DNA from: Planctomycetaceae bacterium
GTDB taxonomy: Bacteria > Planctomycetota > Planctomycetia > Planctomycetales > Planctomycetaceae
Direction: 5' to 3'
Assembly (NCBI GenBank): GCA_016795145.1
Contig: JAEUII010000173.1
Location: 1 to 51,241 of the forward strand
DNA length: 51,241 bases
This document shows, in pieces, positions 24,611 to 32,447 of this stretch. Position 1 is the first letter of the stretch, and each line of letters opens with the position of its first letter. Below the pieces are notes generated by a model. It worked only from the letters and a program-made list of their open reading frames with translations. It made no database searches and was not told the DNA's origin. Made by a program: the position numbers and the translations under genes.

Positions 24611-25458
24611 AGGTTCAGTCCTGAGGCGGGTTCGAGTTGATTCGCTGGCGACCGGGCCGGTTTGAAGGCTGGTGCCTGACGGTGCACTCTTCTGAATGCT
24701 GTGGATGCCAGTTGGCCAAGTCGAGGACTTAGTCAGCAAGGCGACGGAGGAGGGAAGTAAGAAGTCACAAAAGGCGGGAGACAGCTTGTATTTCATCGTA
24801 TTCTGACGGTCAAGCTTTGCACCTGAAATGTGGCAATTTGCCCGTCCAGCGTCGTGGAAGTCGCCAGACTTCCTCGGTCACGCAGGATTGAAGGGTAGGT
24901 CGGAGTCAGCGGGACTTCTGGCGGCTTGTCAAACCCACATTTGGGTTGAACGGTCATTCCCGCGCAGGCGGGAACCCAGTTTTCGACGCTCTGGGTTCCC
25001 GCCTGCGCGGGAATGACGAAACTCCTCCATAGCTCTAACGAAATCCCTCCATAGCTCTGACGAGACCCCCTCCATAGCTCTGGCGAAGTCCATTACGGCA
25101 CTTCGTGATACGTAAAAACGCGACGTGTACCAACGCTGCCTGCTGTACGAGGGTTTCCTCTCAGGGAAAGTCCGACGAGGTTGGGGTGACTTCGGTAATT
25201 CGTTGGTAAGGCGCTTTGCTACGGGTGTTTTCATGCAAGTTCATGACAATCCCCTCGATTCACAGGGCAACAACTCCTGTGTGAGCAAAGTACCAGGATT
25301 CACCCAGAGGAACTGCCCGTAACTTTTTGTGATTCAAAAAATGCTGGTTCCGGTCATAAGACTGAAGCCAGTGCAGCCCGAAGAAATCAACTGACAAGTA
25401 AACCAAACGCAGTTATCCGGATTTAGCGAAACAGAAAACTCACTGACGAGGTTTAGAG
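24611..25458. other. Intergenic repeat region with hairpin, REP palindrome and short tandem repeat
   Basis: 848 bp without a convincing gene. Seen: a perfect hairpin GGAAGTC-GCCA-GACTTCC (24856-24873); the second complete REP-like palindrome, arms 24953-24979 and 24991-25017; and a short tandem repeat of CTCCATAGCTCT at 25025, 25047 and 25070 (period 22-23 nt, three copies). The right end contains the promoter region and ribosome-binding site (GAGG, 25448-25451) of the LuxR-type gene. The sequence just before that gene is A/T-richer than its surroundings; no specific promoter motif is asserted. Confidence 0.75.
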
Positions 25459-25830
25459 ATGATTCAGACACTTGCTCCAGCTGCCCCGGCCGGTTCATCC
25501 GCTCCATCCGGTGAAGACAATGCGTATCGAAGCTGGTTGTCTCGACGAGATGCTGCACGTCAGCAGATTCGTCGTCTGTCACGCCGCGAACTGCAGGTCG
25601 TCCAGCTGGTGTCCAGCGGCCTTGCGAACAAGAGCATTGCTCAGGAACTTCAGATCAGTGTGAAGACCATTGAAAAGCATCGAGCCAACGCTGCTCGCAA
25701 GCTGGGTGTGAACAGCACTGCAGAGATGGTTCGAATCACCGTCCTGGCGGATCACGAACTTCCGGAACGTGCTCGCACAACCGCTCCAGGATTCTTCGGA
25801 GCCGGTGACGTGTCTGGCGAAGACAACTGA
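25459..25830 (+). CDS. Stand-alone LuxR-type HTH regulator
   Basis: A 123-residue protein whose centre (about residues 36-100) is a LuxR/FixJ-type DNA-binding domain: LSRRELQVVQLVSSGLANKS, IAQELQISVKTIEKHRANA, then AARKLGVNSTAEMVR. It has no receiver or ligand-binding domain, only an Ala/Pro-rich N-terminus and a 25-residue tail. It resembles the C-terminal half of a NarL/FixJ-type response regulator, so it could respond to a partner or to concentration alone. The start is supported by GAGG 7 nt upstream. It appears monocistronic: a hairpin lies 11 bp after the stop and a larger structured terminator follows before bcp. Confidence 0.88.
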   Translation: MIQTLAPAAPAGSSAPSGEDNAYRSWLSRRDAARQQIRRLSRRELQVVQLVSSGLANKSIAQELQISVKTIEKHRANAARKLGVNSTAEMVRITVLADHELPERARTTAPGFFGAGDVSGEDN

Positions 25831-25841
25831 CCACAGGGTGG

Positions 25842-25861
25842 AACGGCTGTCCTCAGCCGTT
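25842..25861 (+). terminator. Hairpin after the LuxR-type gene
   Basis: AACGGCTG-TCCT-CAGCCGTT is a perfect 8-bp stem with a 4-nt loop, 11 bp after the stop codon. Only two more bases of T follow, so it is a weak terminator or an RNA-stabilising hairpin. Almost the same sequence, with a full T-tract, follows the M48 peptidase gene at 41829. Confidence 0.55.
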
Positions 25862-25970
25862 TACCGAAATCCACACAAAATGGGTTCTGGCAGACTGAGC
25901 CCGCAGGACAGTGCCCGATCTTCTGAAACATTCCGGTCGTTCGATAGGACAAGTTTCCTGAGACGACTAT

Positions 25971-26055
25971 AAAAAGCCTGAGTTTCGATCGCAGTGACGC
26001 TTCCAGACCGTTCCCCCGGAATCTGGAACCTGTCAGATCGAGTCAGGCTTTTTTT
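25971..26055 (+). terminator. Nested hairpin with T-tract upstream of bcp
   Basis: An outer imperfect stem pairs AGCCTGAGTTTCGATC (25975-25990) with GATCGAGTCAGGCT (about 26037-26050). An inner perfect stem pairs TTCCAGA (26001-26007) with TCTGGAA (26022-26028). Seven T residues follow (26049-26055). The structure ends 49 bp before the bcp start. It could be the real terminator of the LuxR-type transcript, the end of a small RNA, or an attenuator for bcp. Confidence 0.6.
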
Positions 26056-26104
26056 GTTGGCCACACGAAGAACCGTGTCGGCGCGAATCGGAAAGTAAGA
26101 CACC

Positions 26105-26584
26105 ATGGCGGACTGGATTGAACCCCCGGCAAAGGCTCCTGCATTTTCCCTGAAGGCGACGGATGGCAGCACGGTGAAGCTGTCAGATTACAAAGGAAAG
26201 TACGTCGTTCTGTACTTCTATCCAAAGGACGATACTCCAGGCTGTACTCGCGAAGCCTGCGCGTTTCGAGATCGCCAGAAGGAAATTCAGGATCTAGGTG
26301 CGGCAGTCCTTGGTGTCAGTGCGGACAGTGTTGAGAAGCACCAGAAGTTCACTCAGAAGTTTGAACTCAACTTCCCGCTGCTCGCCGACACCGAGCATGA
26401 ACTCGCTGAAAAGTATGGAGCATGGCGCGAGAAGAACATGTACGGAAAAGTGTCGATGGGCATTCAGCGATCGACCTTCATCATTGATCCCGCGGGCAAA
26501 ATTGCAAAGCTCTGGAAAAAAGTGTCGGTCGACGGTCACGATGATCAGGTGATCGATGCGTTGAAGGAACTGACAAGCAAGTAG
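26105..26584 (+). CDS. bcp: Thioredoxin-dependent peroxiredoxin (BCP/PrxQ)
   Basis: A 159-residue peroxiredoxin of the BCP/PrxQ subfamily, which reduces hydrogen peroxide and organic hydroperoxides in the cytoplasm using thioredoxin. The active site reads YPKDDTPGCTREACAFRD: the peroxidatic Cys in PGCT (about residue 47) and the resolving Cys five residues later (CTREAC), as in 2-Cys PrxQ. Other family features are LSDYKGKYVVLYFYP, a conserved Arg in IQRSTFIIDPAG, and normal length with no signal peptide. No strong ribosome-binding site is visible (GGAAAGTAAG lies nearby). It is preceded by a structured terminator-like element and appears to be transcribed on its own. Confidence 0.95.
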   Translation: MADWIEPPAKAPAFSLKATDGSTVKLSDYKGKYVVLYFYPKDDTPGCTREACAFRDRQKEIQDLGAAVLGVSADSVEKHQKFTQKFELNFPLLADTEHELAEKYGAWREKNMYGKVSMGIQRSTFIIDPAGKIAKLWKKVSVDGHDDQVIDALKELTSK

Positions 26585-26848
26585 CCGGTTGATTCATGCT
26601 CACTTTTCGCAGATCGCGCAGCGCGTCGGTTGTTACAGGATGGTGGCAGCCGAGCGACTGCGCGGCTTCAAGGACAAAGTTGTACTGAAGTTCTCCGTCC
26701 ATCGACGTTCTGCGGGCAATTGCTGCGTTTCTCAAATCGTTGATTGTCCCGGGTGAGACTTCGAGGCGTCCGATTCGACAGATGGTTGCCGCTGATTCAG
26801 AATGCAAGCCGAATCGTTGTCCGCTCCCTGCGTCAGAAAGACACTCGA

Positions 26849-28186
26849 ATGAGCTTCATTCGCCGGCCTGCAGTCGCCCTGATTTCTGCCATCGTCTGCT
26901 GTTTCAGCATTGGCTGCAGCCGTGAATCATCTTCCCCGCCTGCGCCTCCCGAAAAGTCTCAGGCTCAGGCGGACGAAACGACGCCGAAGGTCACGATTAG
27001 TCCTCGGACTTTGCCAGTGGCGAATGAGCAGCAGGTCAAAGATCTGGTGAAGCAGCTGGATGCCGCGATCGCTCATCAAAGCGCGACAGAACTGGGCAAG
27101 TTGTTTGATCAGAACCAGCTCATGGACCAGATCCTTGCCGGCTTTGTCATTGTCCCCGATGAAAAAGAAGAAGTGGTTCGCGGGTTGAAACAGGTTGAAG
27201 GGGTTTCCGACCTACCGGAGAAGATCGTCCAGGCGATTCGCAGCGGTGGTGACTATCGCTTCGTTCGACTCGTTTCGAAAGATGGTCAGCTCCGTCCGCT
27301 TTTTCGGCTGACTATGCCCGAAGACGGAGGCGTCAACTACCACGAACTCGTCGTCGAACTTGTGGGCGAAAAGCCGCTGATTACCAACGTGTATCTGTAT
27401 CTCTCCGGCGAATCACTGTCGGAGTCTGTTCGTCGAGTCCTGATCCCTGCTCTCGCAGCAGAAGACGCAACGATCGTCGGCCAGCTGTCCGGTTCTGAAG
27501 GCGAGATCCTGAAGAACCGAGATGTTCTGCGATCCATCAATGTGCTGACGAGCCAGGAGAAGTTCGAGGACGCATTCGCAAAGTTTGATGAACTCACACC
27601 GGAACTCCTGGACGACCGAACCATCCTGATGACTCGACTTGTGATTTCACAGGCTCTTGGAGAATCCGAGCAGGAGTCTGTGGTTGAGGCCTTAGCCAAA
27701 GCAGCTCCCGGTCAGCCATGTTCAGACTTCCCTCTGTTTGCCCTGCGAAAGAAACAGGGCCGTCATGAGGAGGTGATCCAGATTGTGGATCGACTTCAGA
27801 AGGTCATTGAAGATCCGTACCTCGATCTTCTGAAAGTCGATGCGCTGCTGGCCACAGGGAAAACCGACGCCGCTCGCGAGGCTGTCGTTCGAGTGAAGAC
27901 GGTTTGTCCGGACCGATCGGATGTTTACTGGATGGAGATTGCGGTCGCACTGAAAACTCGAAACTTTGAAGAGACGGCTCGGCTTCTGGATGAAGTCGGT
28001 AAGACCTTTGGTCTTGAGTTTCGCGATCTGTCCTCCGTGCCTGAGTATGCCGAGTTTGTTGCGTCGGAAGCAGGCAAATCCTGGATCAGGAAGCAGGAAG
28101 AATCCTCTGCGCAATCGGTGAAGCCGGAAGACTCTTCAAAGAGTGACAAGGGTACTGGAGCGAAAGAGGAAAAGAAGTCCGAGTAG
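26849..28186 (+). CDS. Lipoprotein with helical-repeat-like C-terminus
   Basis: A predicted lipoprotein of 445 residues. The start at ATG 26849 gives a short signal (MSFIRRPAVALISAIVCCF) with lipobox SIGC, Cys23; the frame is open further upstream to 26744 but that adds non-signal sequence. A Pro/Ser/Gln-rich linker follows, then an alpha/beta region (about 60-200) and a helical C-terminal half (about 220-410) with TPR-like pattern (FEDAFAKFDELTPELLDDR, RHEEVIQIVDRLQKVIEDP). The tail is Ser/Lys/Glu-rich and charged. I do not recognise a named family. It precedes the flagellar genes on the same strand by 287 bp; a functional link is not shown. Confidence 0.75.
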   Translation: MSFIRRPAVALISAIVCCFSIGCSRESSSPPAPPEKSQAQADETTPKVTISPRTLPVANEQQVKDLVKQLDAAIAHQSATELGKLFDQNQLMDQILAGFVIVPDEKEEVVRGLKQVEGVSDLPEKIVQAIRSGGDYRFVRLVSKDGQLRPLFRLTMPEDGGVNYHELVVELVGEKPLITNVYLYLSGESLSESVRRVLIPALAAEDATIVGQLSGSEGEILKNRDVLRSINVLTSQEKFEDAFAKFDELTPELLDDRTILMTRLVISQALGESEQESVVEALAKAAPGQPCSDFPLFALRKKQGRHEEVIQIVDRLQKVIEDPYLDLLKVDALLATGKTDAAREAVVRVKTVCPDRSDVYWMEIAVALKTRNFEETARLLDEVGKTFGLEFRDLSSVPEYAEFVASEAGKSWIRKQEESSAQSVKPEDSSKSDKGTGAKEEKKSE

Positions 28187-28207
28187 AGCGGAGCCGCTCG
28201 GAAAAAG

Positions 28208-28268
28208 TTTCCGCAGGCCTCGTGTGCGTCTGAGGCGATTCGAAGAACTTGCCAACTTTCTGCGGAAA
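28208..28268 (+). promoter_or_regulatory. Structured leader candidate before the flagellar operon
   Basis: TTTCCGCAG (28208-28216) pairs perfectly with CTGCGGAAA (28260-28268), and directly inside the left arm GCCTC (28217-28221) pairs with GAGGC (28232-28236), giving a two-level structure with A residues after it. It starts 22 bp after the lipoprotein gene and lies about 205 bp before fliK. It could be a weak terminator region or an RNA element in a long fliK leader. No sigma-28 or sigma-54 promoter was convincingly found in 28187-28473. Confidence 0.4.
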
Positions 28269-28473
28269 AAGCCCCGTCAAATCACAGCCTTTGGAACCAG
28301 GGAAGGAAAAATCCCCAGGGTCGGAAGAGTCGTGATGGAATGCGATCTGCTTAGCAAGTTCACTGCGCGGAAAATATGGCTGAAGGGATCGAACATCGAG
28401 GCCTTCAGTCGAGGACCGGCAGATCTCTTCGGGATCGGGGCTGATGCCCTGAAAAGCAGGACGCTGAGAACCC

Positions 28474-30120
28474 ATGGTCATTACTCCAGCAATGCCAGTT
28501 GGTGCAGACTTTCTGAAAGCAGCTCCGATCGAGTCGCGCAGAATGGAACCAACGCAGCCGGTCGATGAAGCTCCCGTTTCGCGACGATCAGATGATGTTC
28601 GAAAGAGCGAGGAAGAGACGCCGGTCGACAACGAGAAGCGGGACGACGATTCAGACGAAGACGATTTCTCCGATGTGCTGAATCAGGCGATGATGGCTTC
28701 CGGACAGGTTCAGCAGGTCAAAGCGGAAGTCCCGAAAGACGCGGCAAAGAAGGACGTAAATCTGGTTGCTGACGTGAGTGCAAAGGCCGCCGATGCGAAG
28801 TCGGAGTCTCAGACGCTGACGCTGCCGGAACAAACCAGCGACACGTCAGCTCAGAAGCAGAATGCTGCTGCCGCGTTGACCGATACGACTCCGGTGAAGA
28901 TCGAACCTGTCGCGGTCGAAACAAAAGAACAAACGGACTCCTCCGTTGAAGAGCTCCTGAAGCCATTGCTGAATGCCCAGCAGACTCAGGCGACGGACAA
29001 CAGTCGAGACGTTCTGCAGCAGCCAGTTCAGAAAGATCCTGCAAAGACGGAGGTTGTTTCCAGCCAGCCGACCAATACGGTCTCTGAAACACTCAGCGAA
29101 CTTCGACTGTCTGCCATCCAGACGACGAAGGCCCTTGAAGCGAGCAAAGCCACTGAAGCTGCTGCGACCGCGGCACCTGTTCTGAAAGTGACAAAGCCAT
29201 CTGATGCATTGATGACGATTCAGGCAGATCCGGATGACGTCACTGAGAAGATCCTGTCCGCGCTGCAGCGGTCGATGGAAAGTCCAGTGAGCGCGACGAC
29301 ATCAGCTATGGGCAGTTCGAGCAGCGGAGTTGCTGTCGGCACCATCGCGACATCAGGGCAGCGCAGCAGCGATGTGAGCACTGGTACGATGCCCGGCGGT
29401 CTTCCCGCCGGTACGGTAACTCAGACAGGGATCGACACGGCTGCGATCGCGAGTCTGTCTGCAACGATGACTCAAGGAGGCGATTTGTCCGGGCAACGGA
29501 ACTCAGGGTCTGAATCCGGAAGTTCTGCTCAGCAATCATTAACAAGTGAAACTGCGGGCGTTTCTTCATCGTTTGGTAATACTGCTGCGTCCGCTTCTTC
29601 TGCCGGAGTCGTCTCGAGTTCAGCCACGTCGGATTTTGCATCGACCGTGGCGTCGGAAGTCCGTCAGCCATTGTCTGCTCAAGTCTCTCGGGCGGTACTG
29701 GAACATCTTGAACGTGGAAGTAGCTCTGAAAACGATCGACTGACCGTTCGACTCGATCCGCCTGAACTCGGCGAGATGACCATCGAACTGTCGAAAACAA
29801 AAGACGGTCTTGCGGTTCGAGTCACAGCGAGAGAAGCAGTGACGATGGACATGCTGCTGGCTCGCGGATCTGAGATCGAACAGCAGTTGAAGAGTCAGGA
29901 TCTGAATTTGAAAGCACTGGAGTTTCTGTCACCGGGGATGATGGGACAGAGTGATTCTTCGTCAAGTCAGCGGCGAGAGTCGTCTGACACCCGCGAGTCG
30001 AGTATGGGGCTGCGATCTGTGGGAGGCCGACGGGGAGTGAATGGTTCTGCAGGCAGCCGCGGAGTTTCCGCCACGGCTGTTCCGCAGGAGTCATCGAATG
30101 CGCTGAGTTTTCGAGCCTGA
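28474..30120 (+). CDS. fliK: Flagellar hook-length control protein FliK
   Basis: A 548-residue protein with FliK organisation: a long low-complexity Ser/Thr/Ala/Gln/Asp-rich N-terminal part (about 1-400), which acts as the ruler in this family, and a compact C-terminal Flg_hook domain (about 405-495). The domain shows VSRAVLEHLERG, DRLTVRLDPPELGEMTIELS, GLAVRVTAREAVTMDMLL and LKSQDLNLKALEF; the LxPPxLGxxxV/I-type core is diagnostic. FliK measures hook length and switches the export apparatus from hook to filament substrates. The order with flgD and flgE is the common one. A Ser/Arg/Gly-rich tail follows the domain. The start at ATG 28474 is the track start; MEPTQP at about residue 24 is an alternative. 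flgD starts 72 bp downstream. Confidence 0.92.
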   Translation: MVITPAMPVGADFLKAAPIESRRMEPTQPVDEAPVSRRSDDVRKSEEETPVDNEKRDDDSDEDDFSDVLNQAMMASGQVQQVKAEVPKDAAKKDVNLVADVSAKAADAKSESQTLTLPEQTSDTSAQKQNAAAALTDTTPVKIEPVAVETKEQTDSSVEELLKPLLNAQQTQATDNSRDVLQQPVQKDPAKTEVVSSQPTNTVSETLSELRLSAIQTTKALEASKATEAAATAAPVLKVTKPSDALMTIQADPDDVTEKILSALQRSMESPVSATTSAMGSSSSGVAVGTIATSGQRSSDVSTGTMPGGLPAGTVTQTGIDTAAIASLSATMTQGGDLSGQRNSGSESGSSAQQSLTSETAGVSSSFGNTAASASSAGVVSSSATSDFASTVASEVRQPLSAQVSRAVLEHLERGSSSENDRLTVRLDPPELGEMTIELSKTKDGLAVRVTAREAVTMDMLLARGSEIEQQLKSQDLNLKALEFLSPGMMGQSDSSSSQRRESSDTRESSMGLRSVGGRRGVNGSAGSRGVSATAVPQESSNALSFRA

Positions 30121-30192
30121 GAGGAACACGCGAAAGATCTCATGGGGCGTTCGCGGTCAGGCCACAATGGAACTTGATGAGGAGGAACAGGG

Positions 30193-30618
30193 ATGTCGAG
30201 TACAACGTTCAACGCGGAACTGGGAAAGAACCAGTTTCTTCAGCTGCTGGCAACTCAGCTTCAGAACCAGGACCCAATGCAGCCAGTCGGTCAGCAGGAA
30301 TTCCTGCAGCAGCTGGCTCAGTTTTCGACGGTCGAAGGGATCGAAAATCTCAACAGCGAATTCAAATCGGTCGGCGAGAAGCTCGACAAACTGGTCGCAA
30401 CTTCGGGGAACACGGACCTCTCACAGTTGCAGCTGCTGAACGCCGGCGCTGGTCTGCTGGGAAAGAGTGTTCGCTATGGTGAAGCCACTGGAGACGTCGG
30501 CGTCGTCTCGGAAATTAAGCCGGACTCGGGCCAGGTGCTCGTCCGCATCGGAAACACGTTCATGCCGATGAGCGACATTCAGGGAGTTGCGACCGACCTC
30601 TCGGAACTCAGCAGATAA
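30193..30618 (+). CDS. flgD: Flagellar hook assembly (hook-capping) protein FlgD
   Basis: A 141-residue hook-capping protein, which assembles FlgE subunits at the tip of the growing hook and is then discarded. The conserved N-terminal region is clear: LGKNQFLQLLATQLQNQDPM followed by QPVGQQEFLQQLAQFSTVEG (about residues 10-50), then ENLNSEF. The C-terminal part (about 90-138, LLGKSVRYG, GQVLVRIGN) is short, and the Ig/tudor-like C-terminal domain of E. coli FlgD appears mostly absent, as in many short FlgDs. The start is firmly supported by AGGAGG at 30180-30185, 7 nt upstream. It lies between fliK and flgE on the same strand. Confidence 0.93.
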   Translation: MSSTTFNAELGKNQFLQLLATQLQNQDPMQPVGQQEFLQQLAQFSTVEGIENLNSEFKSVGEKLDKLVATSGNTDLSQLQLLNAGAGLLGKSVRYGEATGDVGVVSEIKPDSGQVLVRIGNTFMPMSDIQGVATDLSELSR

Positions 30619-30690
30619 TTCACGTTGTGACAGGTGATGTAGAGTCTGAACACAGAGTCAATTCGAACAGTCCAAACAGAATTTTGTCTC

Positions 30691-30727
30691 AAGGAGGCAG
30701 GAACGAACGTTCCTGGCAGACAGAACC
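30691..30727 (+). promoter_or_regulatory. flgE leader: Shine-Dalgarno followed by hairpin
   Basis: A consensus AAGGAGG (30691-30697) lies 30 nt before the flgE ATG, too far for normal use. Between them CAGGAAC (30698-30704) and GTTCCTG (30709-30715) form a perfect 7-bp hairpin with a GAAC loop, immediately after the Shine-Dalgarno. Folding leaves 12 nt of unpaired spacing, close enough to the start codon to allow initiation. This could make flgE translation depend on hairpin folding. Confidence 0.6.
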
Positions 30728-32395
30728 ATGGCCAACTCACTCTTAACCGGTATTTCAGGTCTTCGCGGTCATCAGAAGATGCTGGAAGTGGTCGGTAACA
30801 ACCTTGCCAACCTCAACACGACGGCGTTCAAATCTTCGCGTGCTCTGTTTTCGGACTTGATGTACGAAGTGCAGCGAGGATCTTCGTCGTCGTCCACCGG
30901 ACTTCTGGGCAGCGTGAATGCGGTGCAGATCGGTACCGGAAGCCGACTGTCACAGGTGGACCTGAACTTTGCTCAGGGGAACCTTGAAGCCACCGGCAAT
31001 GACCTGGACATGGCGATCGACGGAGGCGGTTTCTTCGTGGCCACATCCGCGGAACGAGTTTACTTTACTCGTGCCGGAGCGTTCTCACTGGATGAAAGCG
31101 GTTACCTTTCGGACCCTTCAACCGGTTATCTGGTGCAGCGATTCGGAACTGTCGGAGAAGCCAACGGAGACCTTCCGTCTTTTCAGCAGGCTGGTGACAA
31201 CCGCATCTACGTCCCCAAAGGAACAAACATTCCTGGCCAGATTACTTCTCAGCTGGATGTGAAAGGCAATCTGTCCTCGATGTCAACGGGACCAGTCTCC
31301 CAGGAGCTGACAACTTCGATTCCGCTGACGACGTCCGGAAACCCAGCGTCCCTTGGTACTTTTCTGAATGAACTGGATACCAATACAGTCGATTACGTCA
31401 CGAATGACCGACTGATGATTTCCGGACGCAAACCGGATGGTTCTCTGCCGGATCTTACGGACATGGACGTTGACGGGACAACCACCGTGGGAGACCTGAT
31501 TGCTCGCCTGAATGCTGCGTTCGGCGGAGCCACCGTGTCCCTGGACAGCTTCGGAAATATTGTCGCCACCGACAACAACACTGGTCCATCGTTCCTCAAC
31601 ATTACATTCTCGGACGGCCCGACCAACACCGGTCGATCGGACTGGGAAGATGTTGCCATGATCGAAACCGACAAAGGCAAGGATGCAGACACCGTCTACC
31701 AGGCCGTGGAGGTCTTTGATGAAAGCGGTGCAGCCCACTCGATCGGTCTGACATTTACCAAGCAGGCAGACGGGTCGTGGAACATGCTGGCCGACGTCTC
31801 GCCGATCGACGGCATTATGCTGGATGCCGAAGTGCAGGGCGTGTCATTTTCCGCAAATGGTTCGTTTGCTCAGGTCACCGGAACTGGTGTCGGCGACATC
31901 AACATTACCGTGCAGTTTGATGGCCAGCCTTCTCCGCAGAACATCGAGCTGTACTTTGGTGACCCCGGTGAGTTCGACGGCCTGACCCAACTGGGTGTTG
32001 CTTCCTCACTGGAACTGTCTCCCGACGGATATCCACCTGGAGAGCTGGCCGAAGTTCAGGTCGACACGGATGGAACGCTCTTTGGTCTCGCCACGAACGG
32101 GCTAAGCATTCCGCTTGCTCAGCTGGCGATCGCATCGTTCCGAAACGTTGACGGTCTGGTCTCGGTCGGAGCCAACTATTACGAATCTTCTCTCGCCAGC
32201 GGTAACCCGGAATTCGGAACATCGCTGACGGGAAATCGAGGATCCGTACGATCCGGACAGCTTGAAGGTTCGAATGTGGACCTTGCCCTGGAGTTTACTC
32301 GCCTGATCATTGCACAGCGAGGCTTCTCGGCCAACGCCCGAACGATCACTGTGACCGACGAAGTGCTTCAGGAACTGACGACGATCATCAGGTAG
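30728..32395 (+). CDS. flgE: Flagellar hook protein FlgE
   Basis: A 555-residue hook protein. The N-terminal rod/hook signature is clear (LLTGISGLRGHQKMLEVVGN, NLANLNTTAFKSSRALFSDL), followed by FlgE/F/G-type core (GNDLDMAIDGGGFF, YFTRAGAFSLDESGYL). The long middle (about 190-450) holds the surface-exposed D2-like domains, with many Thr/Asp/Gly residues. The C-terminus has SNVDLALEFTRLIIAQRGFS and ANARTITVTDEVLQELTTII, which form the helical D0 core with the N-terminus. Together with fliK and flgD it forms the hook-assembly part of a flagellar operon; the rest of the flagellar genes are outside the window. The upstream leader has an unusual hairpin between the ribosome-binding site and start. 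It is convergent with sthA. Confidence 0.95.
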   Translation: MANSLLTGISGLRGHQKMLEVVGNNLANLNTTAFKSSRALFSDLMYEVQRGSSSSSTGLLGSVNAVQIGTGSRLSQVDLNFAQGNLEATGNDLDMAIDGGGFFVATSAERVYFTRAGAFSLDESGYLSDPSTGYLVQRFGTVGEANGDLPSFQQAGDNRIYVPKGTNIPGQITSQLDVKGNLSSMSTGPVSQELTTSIPLTTSGNPASLGTFLNELDTNTVDYVTNDRLMISGRKPDGSLPDLTDMDVDGTTTVGDLIARLNAAFGGATVSLDSFGNIVATDNNTGPSFLNITFSDGPTNTGRSDWEDVAMIETDKGKDADTVYQAVEVFDESGAAHSIGLTFTKQADGSWNMLADVSPIDGIMLDAEVQGVSFSANGSFAQVTGTGVGDINITVQFDGQPSPQNIELYFGDPGEFDGLTQLGVASSLELSPDGYPPGELAEVQVDTDGTLFGLATNGLSIPLAQLAIASFRNVDGLVSVGANYYESSLASGNPEFGTSLTGNRGSVRSGQLEGSNVDLALEFTRLIIAQRGFSANARTITVTDEVLQELTTIIR

Positions 32396-32447
32396 TGCGT
32401 TAATCGCCGGGGCGATAATTCAGGAGTCTGGTTTCGACAGGTCGTTG

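Noticed and set aside
28143..28568. 141-codon frame before fliK
   Set aside because: Basic, low-complexity composition, no domain, and its end overlaps fliK in another frame; fliK is supported by its C-terminal domain.
32396..32447. Shared terminator between flgE and sthA
   Set aside because: ATCGC/GCGAT gives only a 5-bp stem with no adequate T-tract; too weak to annotate.
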